From an uncultured Clostridium sp. (lineage in GTDB: Bacteria; Bacillota; Clostridia; Clostridiales; Clostridiaceae), in NCBI RefSeq assembly GCF_910588715.1, contig NZ_CAJURG010000013.1, positions 1 through 40,537 of the forward strand: DNA of 40,537 bases. The letters run 5' to 3'. Of the stretch, positions 1-7,949 are shown one piece after another. The notes beneath the pieces were generated by a model. That model was given only the letters and a program-made list of their open reading frames with translations. It was not told the DNA's origin and did not search any database. The position numbers were made by a program, and so were the translations under genes. Numbering within the stretch: position 1 is the first letter of the stretch; the number at the start of each line of letters is the position of its first letter.

Positions 1-268
1 TTTATTTGAGTAAAACAATTTGTTTTATCACTAAAGCTCTTACAATTCGAACATTCTTAATGTTTTATTGTTTTGTCATCAGCGACGTGTTTTATCTTAT
101 CATGAAGATATGTTTTATTTTAAGCTTATTTAATCATTATTACAATTTATTATTATTATTTATATGTTTTTCTTATTATTTCTTTTATTTTATACTATTG
201 ATACACTAGGATAAGAGTACTAGTATTTTAATAACTAATTATTATTTTAAAAATATAAATTATATAAA
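1..268. other. Intergenic left edge, no gene recognised
   Basis: This stretch lies downstream of gyrA and is extremely T-rich on the plus strand. I see no convincing gene. An open frame of 67 codons at 6-209 encodes only a low-complexity hydrophobic string without a ribosome binding site, so it is not called. The motif TGTTTTAT occurs four times in 98 bp (21-28, 61-68, 88-95, 111-118). In many clostridia an rRNA operon follows gyrA, so this could be the flank of such an operon, but no rRNA sequence is present in the window. Confidence 0.5.
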
Positions 269-325
269 AAGTGGTAAATCATTAATACTTATTATTTATT
301 ATACAGTATTTACGATTTACCACTT
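265..325 (-). terminator. gyrA terminator
   Basis: A perfect 12-bp inverted repeat (269-280 with 314-325, AAGTGGTAAATC/GATTTACCACTT) lies 30 bp past the gyrA stop. Inside its 33-nt loop there is a second 6-bp pair (AATACT 284-289 with AGTATT 305-310). Read on the minus strand, the outer stem is followed by a T run and more AT-rich sequence. This fits an intrinsic terminator for the leftward dnaA-to-gyrA group, with an unusually long two-part hairpin. Confidence 0.7.
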
Positions 326-355
326 AATATTATTATTTTAAATAAACCATTTATT

Positions 356-2899
356 TTATTTTTCAGTATCTTCGTAAACTTCTTCAGCTAATAAATCTAC
401 ATTCATATCTTTATCATCTGAATCAATTGCATTATCAGCACAAGCTTCTAATGTTAATTGTTCCTCATCTTTATCATCATTAGTTCCACTTATTTTAGCA
501 ATAGCAACTACCTTTTCTTCCTCAGAAGTTCTCATTAATGTAACTCCCATTGCAGACCTACTAGTTACTGAAATATCAGAAACATTTATTCTTATAGCTA
601 TACCACTAGTATTAATAAGCATTAATTCATCTTCTGGACTACAAACAGTGGCACCTATAACTTTACCAGTCTTTTCACCTATCTTATAAGTAATAAGACC
701 TACTCCCCCTCTATTTTGTCTCTTATACTCAGTTAGTGGTGTTCTTTTACCAAAGCCATTCTCACTTATAACTAATAAATCTTCATTATCTGTTGCTATA
801 TCCATACAAACTGCCACATCTTCATCTCTTAAATTCATAGACTTAACTCCAGATGCAGTTCTTCCCATTGCCCTTACATCTTGTTCATTAAACTTAATTG
901 CATTACCTTCTTGAGAAACTATTATTATATCTGCATCTCCTCTTGTAACCTTAACTTTAAGAAGTTCATCACCTTCTCTTAAATTAATAGCTATAAGTCC
1001 ACTTTTTCTTAAGTTTTTAAATTCAGATAATGGTGTTTTCTTAACTAAACCTTGTTTAGTTGCCATGAATAAGTATCCATCTACAATATTATCTCTAACA
1101 GTTAATACAGTTTCTATTCTTTCATCTTGTTCTATTTGAATAAGATTTATTATATTAGTACCCTTAGCTGTTCTTCCTGCATCAGGTATTTCATATGCCC
1201 TCTTTTTATATACTCTTCCTCTATTAGTAAAGAATAATACATCAGAATGAGTTGAGGTTACTAAAACATGTTCTACAAAATCATCTTCTTTTGTAGACAT
1301 TGCTTGTATTCCTCTTCCACCTCTTCTTTGAGCAGAATATGTATCAGCTGATATTCTCTTAATATATCCTGTATGAGTTAAAGTTATAACTGTTTCTTCT
1401 TCTTGAATTAAGTCTTCAATATCAATATCATTTACAACCTTCTCTATTTGAGTTCTTCTTTCATCATTATATCTAGATTTTATTTCAAGTAATTCATCTT
1501 TGATTACCTTTAATAGTAACTCTTCACTAGAAAGAATTGAATTTAAGTAATCAATAAGTTTCATTAACTCTAAATATTCTTCTTCGATCTTATCTCTTTC
1601 TAAACCAGTTAATCTTCTTAGTCTCATTTCTAAAATAGCAACTGATTGCTTTTCTGATAATCCAAATCTTTCAATTAAAGTATTTTTAGCTATTTCACCT
1701 GTTTTTGAATTTCTAATAATATTAATTACCTCATCAATATTATCTAAAGCTATTCTTAATCCTTCAAGAATATGTGCTCTAGCTTGTGCCTTTTCAAGTT
1801 CAAATATAGTTCTTCTAGTAACAACCTCTTTTTGGAAACTTATATAATGTGATAATATTTGCTTTAAATTTAAAACTTGTGGCTGATTATTAACTAAAGC
1901 TAACATTATTATTCCAAAAGTATCTTGCATCTTTGTATGTTTAAATAATAAATTTAATACAACATTCGGATTTGCATCTTTCTTTAATTCTATTACTATT
2001 CTCATACCTTCTCTATCTGATTCATCTCTTAAATCAGATATTCCAACTATCTTTTTATCTTTAACTAAATCTGCAATACTTTCGATAAGTTTAGCCTTAT
2101 TTACTTGATATGGAATCTCAGTAACTACTATTCTATGCCTACTATTTTCTTCTTCTATTTCAGTTTTAGCTCTTACTACAACCTTTCCCTTTCCAGTTTC
2201 ATAAGCAGCTCTTATGCCCGATTTTCCCATTATAATTCCACCAGTAGGAAAATCTGGTCCCTTAATGCATGTCATAAGCTCTAACCCAGTAATTTCTGGA
2301 TTATCTATTAACATTATTGTACCATCTATAACTTCACCTAAATTATGAGGAGGTATGTTAGTAGCCATCCCAACTGCTATTCCTGATGATCCATTAACTA
2401 AAAGATTTGGATATCTTGAAGGTAATACAACAGGCTCCTGTTCTTCTCCATCAAAGTTTGGCATAAAATCTACAGTATTTTTATTTATATCTCTTAGCAT
2501 TTCTACTGCTATTTTGTTCATTTTTGCTTCTGTATATCTCATTGCAGCTGCACTATCACCATCTACAGAACCAAAGTTACCATGACCATCTACAAGCATA
2601 TATCTCATAGAAAAATCTTGAGCCATTCTAACTAATGCATCATATACTGATGAATCACCGTGTGGATGGTACTTACCCAAAACTTCCCCAACAATTCTTG
2701 CACATTTTCTATATCCTTTGTTCGGTTCTAAACCTAACTCCTGCATTGCATAAAGAATTCTTCTATGAACTGGCTTAAGCCCATCTCTTACATCAGGAAG
2801 AGCACGCCCAACAATTACACTCATTGCATAATCGATGTAGCACCTTTTCATTTCTTTATTTATATCTACATGTATAAATTTTCCTTCATTTAAGTTCAT
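356..2899 (-). CDS. gyrA: DNA gyrase subunit A
   Basis: This is the breakage-reunion subunit of DNA gyrase (GyrA2GyrB2), which introduces negative supercoils into DNA in the cytoplasm. The 847-residue protein carries the catalytic tyrosine in a RYTEAKM context at residue 122. The quinolone-resistance region GKYHPHGDSSVYD has Ser83 and Asp87, the susceptible-type residues in E. coli numbering. The GyrA box QRRGGRG, needed for DNA wrapping, is present in the C-terminal beta-pinwheel. The last 40 or so residues form a very acidic tail, as in many gyrases. The start is preceded by GAGGTGAG. The gene lies 34 bp after gyrB with no terminator between them, so the two subunits are probably co-transcribed. 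Confidence 0.98.
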   Translation of the reverse strand: MNLNEGKFIHVDINKEMKRCYIDYAMSVIVGRALPDVRDGLKPVHRRILYAMQELGLEPNKGYRKCARIVGEVLGKYHPHGDSSVYDALVRMAQDFSMRYMLVDGHGNFGSVDGDSAAAMRYTEAKMNKIAVEMLRDINKNTVDFMPNFDGEEQEPVVLPSRYPNLLVNGSSGIAVGMATNIPPHNLGEVIDGTIMLIDNPEITGLELMTCIKGPDFPTGGIIMGKSGIRAAYETGKGKVVVRAKTEIEEENSRHRIVVTEIPYQVNKAKLIESIADLVKDKKIVGISDLRDESDREGMRIVIELKKDANPNVVLNLLFKHTKMQDTFGIIMLALVNNQPQVLNLKQILSHYISFQKEVVTRRTIFELEKAQARAHILEGLRIALDNIDEVINIIRNSKTGEIAKNTLIERFGLSEKQSVAILEMRLRRLTGLERDKIEEEYLELMKLIDYLNSILSSEELLLKVIKDELLEIKSRYNDERRTQIEKVVNDIDIEDLIQEEETVITLTHTGYIKRISADTYSAQRRGGRGIQAMSTKEDDFVEHVLVTSTHSDVLFFTNRGRVYKKRAYEIPDAGRTAKGTNIINLIQIEQDERIETVLTVRDNIVDGYLFMATKQGLVKKTPLSEFKNLRKSGLIAINLREGDELLKVKVTRGDADIIIVSQEGNAIKFNEQDVRAMGRTASGVKSMNLRDEDVAVCMDIATDNEDLLVISENGFGKRTPLTEYKRQNRGGVGLITYKIGEKTGKVIGATVCSPEDELMLINTSGIAIRINVSDISVTSRSAMGVTLMRTSEEEKVVAIAKISGTNDDKDEEQLTLEACADNAIDSDDKDMNVDLLAEEVYEDTEK

Positions 2900-2933
2900 G
2901 TACTCACCTCAACTAATACTAAAACTCTTAGTA

Positions 2934-4850
2934 CTATATATCTAAATTGCTTACTTTCTTAGCATTTTTTTGGATAAACTCTCTTCTTGGTTCAACCTTA
3001 TCACCCATTAATATAGTGAATATTTCATCTGCTGCAATAGCATCTTCTACTGTTGCCTTTAAAAGAATTCTATGTTCTGGATCCATAGTCGTATCCCATA
3101 ATTGACTTGCATTCATTTCTCCAAGCCCTTTATATCTTTGAATATTTATTGAATTATCTTTTCCACCAAACTCTTCTAAAATTCTATCTAATTCTTCATC
3201 AGAGTAGGCATATTCTTCTTTCTTTCCCTTACTTACTTTGTATAATGGCGGTTGTGCTATATACACATGTCCTCCATCAATTAATGGTCTCATGTATCTA
3301 TAGAAGAATGTTAATAATAATGTTCTTATATGTGCTCCATCAACATCAGCATCAGTCATAATTATTATTCTATTATATCTTAACTTTTCTTCATCAAAGT
3401 CTTTTCCAATTCCTGCACCAAAAGCAGTAATCATTGATCTAATTGTATCTGAATTAAGTATTCTATCTAATCTTTGTTTTTCAACATTAAGAATTTTCCC
3501 TCTTAAAGGTAATATAGCTTGGAATTTTCTATTTCTTCCTTGCTTTGCAGATCCTCCTGCTGAATCTCCCTCGACTATATAGATTTCACACTCCATTGGA
3601 TCTTTTGATGAGCAATCAGCTAACTTTCCTGGTAAAGTTGATCTTTCAAGAACTGATTTTCTTGTAAGTTCCCTTGCCTTTCTAGCTGCATCTCTAGCTC
3701 TAGCTGCCATTAAAGCCTTATCTATTATAATTTTACCAACTGCAGGGTTTTCTTCTAAGAAAACACTTACTCCTTCAGCTACTATTGAATCTACAACACC
3801 TCTTACTTCAGAATTTCCAAGCTTAGTCTTTGTTTGTCCTTCAAATTGTGGTTCTGAAATCTTAACTGATACAACAGCCGTAAGTCCTTCTCTTGCATCA
3901 TCACCTGAAAGATTTTTATCATTATCTTTTATATGACCAAATCTCTTAGCATAATCATTTATAGCTCTAGTTAAAGCACTTTTAAATCCAGCTAAGTGAG
4001 TTCCACCTTCAATGGTATCTATATTATTTGCAAATGAATATAAGTTTTCATTGTATCCATCATTGTATTGAAGTGCAATTTCCGCAATTATTCCATCCTT
4101 TTCTCCCTCAACATAAATAGGAGATTCATGTAACACTTCTTTATTTCTATTTAAGTAAGAAACAAATTCCTTTATACCACCTTCATAATGGTATTTTTCA
4201 ACTTTTATTTCTTCTTCTCTTTTATCTATTAAAGTTATTGCTATTCCCTTATTAAGAAATGCTAATTCTCTTAATCTTCCTGATAATATTTCAAAATCAT
4301 ATACAGTATCTTCAAATATTTCATGATCTGGCTTAAATAATACCTTGGTTCCATGTTCATCAGACTCACCGATTTTAGTTAAATTACAAAGAACATTTCC
4401 TCTTGAATACTTTTGTTGCCATATGAATCCTTCTCTTTTTACTGTAACCTCACAATATTCAGATAAAGCATTAACAACTGATGCCCCAACTCCGTGAAGG
4501 CCCCCAGATACCTTGTATCCTCCTCCTCCAAACTTACCACCTGCATGTAATACAGTCATTATTACTTCTACTGTTGCTTTTCCCATTTTAGGATGTATAC
4601 CAACAGGCATACCTCTACCATCGTCAACTACAGTAATTGAATTATCTTCGTTTATTGTAACTTCTATATTTTTACAAAATCCAGCTAAGGCCTCATCAAT
4701 ACTATTGTCTACTATTTCATATACCAAATGATGAAGTCCCCTAGAACTTGTGCTTCCTATGTACATTCCAGGTCTTTTTCTAACAGCTTCTAAACCTTCT
4801 AAAACTTGAATCTGACTTTCATCATAACTTTGCTTATTCTCTTCCAACAT
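2934..4850 (-). CDS. gyrB: DNA gyrase subunit B
   Basis: This is the ATPase subunit of DNA gyrase. The 638 residues are typical of Gram-positive GyrB. In order, the sequence shows the GHKL ATP-binding region (VDDGRGMPVG, then GGGGYKVSGGLHGVGASVV), the transducer domain, and the TOPRIM domain with EGDSAGGSAKQGR and the metal-binding DADVDGAHIRTLLLTFFYR. The C-terminal QRYKGLGEMNASQLWDTTM, which contacts GyrA, is intact. The start is set by a full Shine-Dalgarno AAGGAGG seven bases before the ATG. It sits between remB and gyrA, the usual Firmicute order. The topoisomerase IV paralogue parE is unlikely, given the position and the partner gene. Confidence 0.98.
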   Translation of the reverse strand: MLEENKQSYDESQIQVLEGLEAVRKRPGMYIGSTSSRGLHHLVYEIVDNSIDEALAGFCKNIEVTINEDNSITVVDDGRGMPVGIHPKMGKATVEVIMTVLHAGGKFGGGGYKVSGGLHGVGASVVNALSEYCEVTVKREGFIWQQKYSRGNVLCNLTKIGESDEHGTKVLFKPDHEIFEDTVYDFEILSGRLRELAFLNKGIAITLIDKREEEIKVEKYHYEGGIKEFVSYLNRNKEVLHESPIYVEGEKDGIIAEIALQYNDGYNENLYSFANNIDTIEGGTHLAGFKSALTRAINDYAKRFGHIKDNDKNLSGDDAREGLTAVVSVKISEPQFEGQTKTKLGNSEVRGVVDSIVAEGVSVFLEENPAVGKIIIDKALMAARARDAARKARELTRKSVLERSTLPGKLADCSSKDPMECEIYIVEGDSAGGSAKQGRNRKFQAILPLRGKILNVEKQRLDRILNSDTIRSMITAFGAGIGKDFDEEKLRYNRIIIMTDADVDGAHIRTLLLTFFYRYMRPLIDGGHVYIAQPPLYKVSKGKKEEYAYSDEELDRILEEFGGKDNSINIQRYKGLGEMNASQLWDTTMDPEHRILLKATVEDAIAADEIFTILMGDKVEPRREFIQKNAKKVSNLDI

Positions 4851-4902
4851 AAATTCCTCCTTATATTTTTACTATCTTAACTATGAAGGCTAAATATTGG
4901 AC

Positions 4903-5163
4903 TTAAGGATTATAATCAATATTTGTTCTCTTAGTTAAAGTAGATGATGAAATAGGTGATAAATACACCTTACTCATTTTATTAACTTCTGCTATAACAA
5001 ATGATTTAGCACTTTCCTTAGAAATCTTTTCAACAAATCCGTCTTCTTCAGCCATTCTTAAAAATGATATTGTATCTGAACTATACATTGATGTCTGTAA
5101 ATCAAAAATACCAATTACATCCTTTATTGGTACTACTACATTTTCTCCTAAATGTAAAAACAT
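4903..5163 (-). CDS. remB: RemB-like regulator (DUF370)
   Basis: This 86-residue protein belongs to the DUF370/Rem family. In B. subtilis the gene at this position (yaaB/remB) is linked to extracellular-matrix gene control, and its relative RemA binds DNA. The N-terminal FLHLGENVVVPIKDVIGIFDL is the recognisable family start. No enzymatic motif is visible. A strong AAGGAGGAG precedes the ATG. The gene is 13 bp downstream of recF and about 50 bp upstream of gyrB, its conserved slot in Bacillus and Clostridium. Its function in clostridia is inferred only from family and context. Confidence 0.9.
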   Translation of the reverse strand: MFLHLGENVVVPIKDVIGIFDLQTSMYSSDTISFLRMAEEDGFVEKISKESAKSFVIAEVNKMSKVYLSPISSSTLTKRTNIDYNP

Positions 5164-5176
5164 CAGCTCTCCTCCT

Positions 5177-6262
5177 TTAGTTTAAGATTTCTCCATCTTT
5201 AACTTTAAATACCTTAGAATTATTATCTAAATACTCATATAAATCTTCTATTCCAGTACATGTAATAATGGTTTGAATTTCTCCAATCGTGCTTAAAATA
5301 TATTTTTTTCTACTAAAATCCAATTCTGATAATACATCATCTAAAAGGAGTACTGGATACTCACCCGTAAGTTCTTTTATTATTCTTAGTGATGAAAATT
5401 TAATAGTTAAAACTGCTGTTCTTTGTTGTCCTTGAGAACCATAACTTTTTGTATCTATATCATTTATTAAAACAATAAAGTCATCTCTATGAGGACCTAC
5501 TGTAGTAATTCCACGCTCACAATCTCGAATCCTATTTTTTTCTAAAAGAGAATAAAAATTTTCTTTTATGTTTTCCATATCCTTAATAGTACTAACATAT
5601 TTAAATTCAATTTTTTCTTTTCCTGAAGTTATATCAGAATGAATTTTATTAGAATATTTATTTAATTTTTGAATATAATCTAATCTACTTGTTATTATAT
5701 TATATCCAAATTCAACCAATTGCATATCATAAACATCTAAAATTTCTTTATTTATGTTTTTATTTCTTAACACACTATTTCTTTCATTTAAAACTTTATT
5801 ATATTGAACAAGATTATAATAATATTTATTATCTAATTGGCATAATTCCATATCAATAAATTTTCTTCTTACACCAGGAGAATCCTTAATTATCTTCAAA
5901 TCTTCTGGAGAAAACATTACAACATTAAAATTTCCAAATAGTTCTCCTATTTTCTTTATTTTAACTTTATTTATTTGTATTGCCTTTTTTCCGTCCTTAA
6001 GAATACTTATATCTATTCTCTTATCTAATCTCTCCCTACCAACTGTAATACTTAATAATGCATTATCATAATTCCAGCTTATAAGTTCCTTATCTTTTGA
6101 TGTTCTATGAGATCTTGCAAAAGCACAATAGTATATACCTTCTAATATGTTAGTTTTTCCTTGAGCATTATCACCCATAAAAACATTAACATTTGGACCT
6201 AAACTTATATCTAATACATTATAATTTCTATAATTCAGCATTTGCAATCTTTTAATAAACAT
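5177..6262 (-). CDS. recF: DNA replication and repair protein RecF
   Basis: RecF is an SMC/ABC-type ATPase that acts with RecO and RecR at single-strand gaps to help RecA load. The protein shows Walker A GDNAQGKTN near residue 33 and the ABC signature region SYGSQGQQRT, followed by Walker B with the D-loop, VLLLDDVLSELD. I chose the ATG at 6262 (361 residues), which follows AGGTG at a good distance. A GTG nine bases upstream overlaps that Shine-Dalgarno and is less likely. The gene follows yaaA by 64 bp and precedes remB by 13 bp, so it probably belongs to the dnaA-dnaN-recF transcription group. Confidence 0.97.
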   Translation of the reverse strand: MFIKRLQMLNYRNYNVLDISLGPNVNVFMGDNAQGKTNILEGIYYCAFARSHRTSKDKELISWNYDNALLSITVGRERLDKRIDISILKDGKKAIQINKVKIKKIGELFGNFNVVMFSPEDLKIIKDSPGVRRKFIDMELCQLDNKYYYNLVQYNKVLNERNSVLRNKNINKEILDVYDMQLVEFGYNIITSRLDYIQKLNKYSNKIHSDITSGKEKIEFKYVSTIKDMENIKENFYSLLEKNRIRDCERGITTVGPHRDDFIVLINDIDTKSYGSQGQQRTAVLTIKFSSLRIIKELTGEYPVLLLDDVLSELDFSRKKYILSTIGEIQTIITCTGIEDLYEYLDNNSKVFKVKDGEILN

Positions 6263-6326
6263 TTTAAACACCTTTATTATAACATATTAAATTTAATAAG
6301 GATAAGGACTATGGAAAAAAATAGTT

Positions 6327-6533
6327 TTAAACTACTTTATAACTTTCCCCATTAAATTCAACTATGTCACCTTTATATAATTTTTTTCCTCTTTGTATAC
6401 AAATTTCACCATTAACCTTTACTAGTTCATCTAAAATATAAATTTTGGCTTCTGATCCTAGTGAAGCAACTCCAGAAAATTTTAAAAATGAATCTAATTT
6501 TATAAATTCTGTACTTATTTCTATTTCATTCAT
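6327..6533 (-). CDS. yaaA: S4-domain RNA-binding protein YaaA
   Basis: This is a 68-residue protein consisting of little more than an S4 RNA-binding fold (IKLDSFLKFSGVASLGSEAK, then KVNGEICIQRGKKLYKGD). In Bacillus and Clostridium a small S4 protein sits at exactly this place between dnaN and recF. It is presumed to bind ribosomal or other structured RNA, but its exact role is not shown by the sequence. Only weak purine stretches stand directly before the ATG. The good Shine-Dalgarno GGAGG is 40 bases away at the dnaN stop codon, with a small hairpin between (see separate entry). Confidence 0.92.
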   Translation of the reverse strand: MNEIEISTEFIKLDSFLKFSGVASLGSEAKIYILDELVKVNGEICIQRGKKLYKGDIVEFNGESYKVV

Positions 6534-6542
6534 ATTCTTATT

Positions 6543-6579
6543 TCTTGTACTTTAATTAAATTTATACAAGATTCCTCCT
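6543..6579 (-). promoter_or_regulatory. Distal Shine-Dalgarno plus hairpin ahead of yaaA
   Basis: On the minus strand AGGAGG (6574-6579) overlaps the dnaN stop region. It is followed by a 7-bp hairpin (6-bp core CTTGTA/TACAAG, 6565-6570 with 6544-6549, plus one A-T pair). About nine bases then remain to the yaaA ATG at 6533. Folding the hairpin would cut the Shine-Dalgarno-to-start distance from 40 to about 11 bases. The stem is short, so this is a tentative call. Confidence 0.4.
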
Positions 6580-7678
6580 ATCTAACTAATCTAACAGGTA
6601 AAACTAAATATTTAGAACTATTACTATTTCTTCCTTTTATGACACATGGACTTACACTTGATGTCATTTCTATAACCACATCATCATCTTCCATGTTCTT
6701 AAGAACATCTAGTAAATATCTTGAATTAAATGCAATTTGTACTCCTTCACCTTGAAGGTTTATATTAACTTCTTCTCTTACTTTTCCTAATTGAGAGTTA
6801 GAAGTTATAACTAGAATATCTTCTTGAACATCTAATCTTATTAAATTACTATTACCGTCTTTAGCCATTAAAGAAGCTCTTTCAATTCCTTGTTGAAGTT
6901 CTTGTTTTTTAACGTTAACTAATAATTTATATTCTTGTGGTAAAAGGGAAACATAATTAACAAATTTACCATCTAATAATCTAGAAATAATTTTTGTATT
7001 GTTAATATTAAATAGAATATGATTATTGGTAAATGTAATTTTTACAATATCATTATTATCTTCTAATATTTTTGAAACTTCATTCAAAGTTTTTCCTGGT
7101 ATAACAACTTCGATATTATTATCAACATCTAATAATTCATTTCTAACCGCTAATCTATATCCATCTAAGGCAACTAGGTTTAATTCTCTGTTTTTTACTT
7201 CAAAAAGTATCCCTTGTAATATTGGTCTAGTTTCATCTTGAGCTATAGCAAATGAGGTACCTTTTATCATGTTTTTTAATAAATTTTGAGGGACCTCTAC
7301 GCTAATGTCTTCATTTATGCTTGGTAATGAAGGATAATCACTAGAATTCATAAAAACTAAGTTAAAAACTGATTTTTCACATGTAATTTGTATTAAATCA
7401 TTTTCTGAAATTTCTATTTTTACCTCTGAGTTTGGTAGTTTTCTTATAATTTCAGAAAATATTCTTGAATCAATAACAATACTACCTTCTTGAATAACAT
7501 CAGCTTCAACTTTTGTTTCTATACTTACATCAATATCTGATCCTATAAGCGTTAATCCTTCTTTTGTTGCTTTAATATATATTCCTTCTAATACAGGCAT
7601 TGTTGTTTTTCCTGTAATAGCTTTTGTTACTATAGAAATACCTTCTTGTAATTTTTGTTTTGAGCATATTATGTTCAT
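6578..7678 (-). CDS. dnaN: DNA polymerase III beta subunit (sliding clamp)
   Basis: The beta clamp is a ring-shaped dimer that tethers DNA polymerase III to DNA and serves as a docking platform for replication and repair proteins. The 366-residue protein shows the three-domain clamp pattern, starting MNIICSKQKLQEGISIVTKAI. The conserved C-terminal binding-cleft region ends in VLPVRLVR, as most clamps end in a PxRx-type tail. I chose the ATG at 7678 because it follows GGAGG at proper spacing. An upstream in-frame ATG at 7702 would run back into the DnaA boxes and has no such site. It lies downstream of dnaA across the 271-bp dnaA-dnaN origin segment. Confidence 0.98.
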   Translation of the reverse strand: MNIICSKQKLQEGISIVTKAITGKTTMPVLEGIYIKATKEGLTLIGSDIDVSIETKVEADVIQEGSIVIDSRIFSEIIRKLPNSEVKIEISENDLIQITCEKSVFNLVFMNSSDYPSLPSINEDISVEVPQNLLKNMIKGTSFAIAQDETRPILQGILFEVKNRELNLVALDGYRLAVRNELLDVDNNIEVVIPGKTLNEVSKILEDNNDIVKITFTNNHILFNINNTKIISRLLDGKFVNYVSLLPQEYKLLVNVKKQELQQGIERASLMAKDGNSNLIRLDVQEDILVITSNSQLGKVREEVNINLQGEGVQIAFNSRYLLDVLKNMEDDDVVIEMTSSVSPCVIKGRNSNSSKYLVLPVRLVR

Positions 7679-7949
7679 GATTTTACCTCCTAAGTTATAC
7701 ACAGTTATTCACATTCATTTGTGCAATATAATAAGATAAATATAATAAATAAATATAATAATAGTAGTAGTAGGGACTGTGGATATGTGGATAAGTATCT
7801 TAAACCCTGATATTTAAAGAGTTTTAATGTAAAAAATACTGTGGATAAGTTGGTAATAAATTAATAGTCTTATCCACAGTATCCACATTGATAAACTAAA
7901 AAATGAATTATCCACAAACTATTCACTACTTGTTATGTACAATTGTTGA
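7679..7949. other. oriC: oriC, dnaA-dnaN segment (unwinding side)
   Basis: This non-coding segment holds at least eight DnaA boxes (consensus TTATNCACA). Six fit the consensus: 7695-7703, 7705-7713, 7786-7794, 7840-7848, 7870-7878 and 7908-7916. Two have one mismatch: 7778-7786 and 7879-7887. Between the dnaN-side pair and the 7778/7786 pair lies an AT-only stretch (about 7714-7761), the probable DNA-unwinding element. Next to it is a run of TAG triplets. The arrangement of two adjoining boxes, a short GC patch, then trios and AT-rich DNA matches the basal unwinding system described for B. subtilis. Confidence 0.92.
7756..7773 (+). repeat. DnaA-trio run in the unwinding element
   Basis: Six consecutive triplets TAA TAA TAG TAG TAG TAG end at 7773, followed by GGGAC and then two DnaA boxes in minus orientation (7778-7786 and 7786-7794, sharing one base). 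DnaA-trios (3'-GAT-5' repeats) are the element on which DnaA assembles to melt the origin in B. subtilis. Position, polarity and the GC patch between trio and box all agree with that model. The opening would spread toward dnaN. Confidence 0.85.

Noticed and set aside
6..209. Open frame of 67 codons at the left edge
   Set aside because: It is a T-rich low-complexity hydrophobic string with no ribosome binding site, in intergenic DNA.
3259..3267. ATATACACA in gyrB as a DnaA box
   Set aside because: A single one-mismatch site in coding DNA with no neighbours; expected by chance.
3107..3361. Open frames on the strand opposite gyrB, gyrA, dnaN, yidC, mnmG, argS and others
   Set aside because: They lie fully inside well-supported genes, lack ribosome binding sites and have unnatural composition; they are shadows of the true frames.
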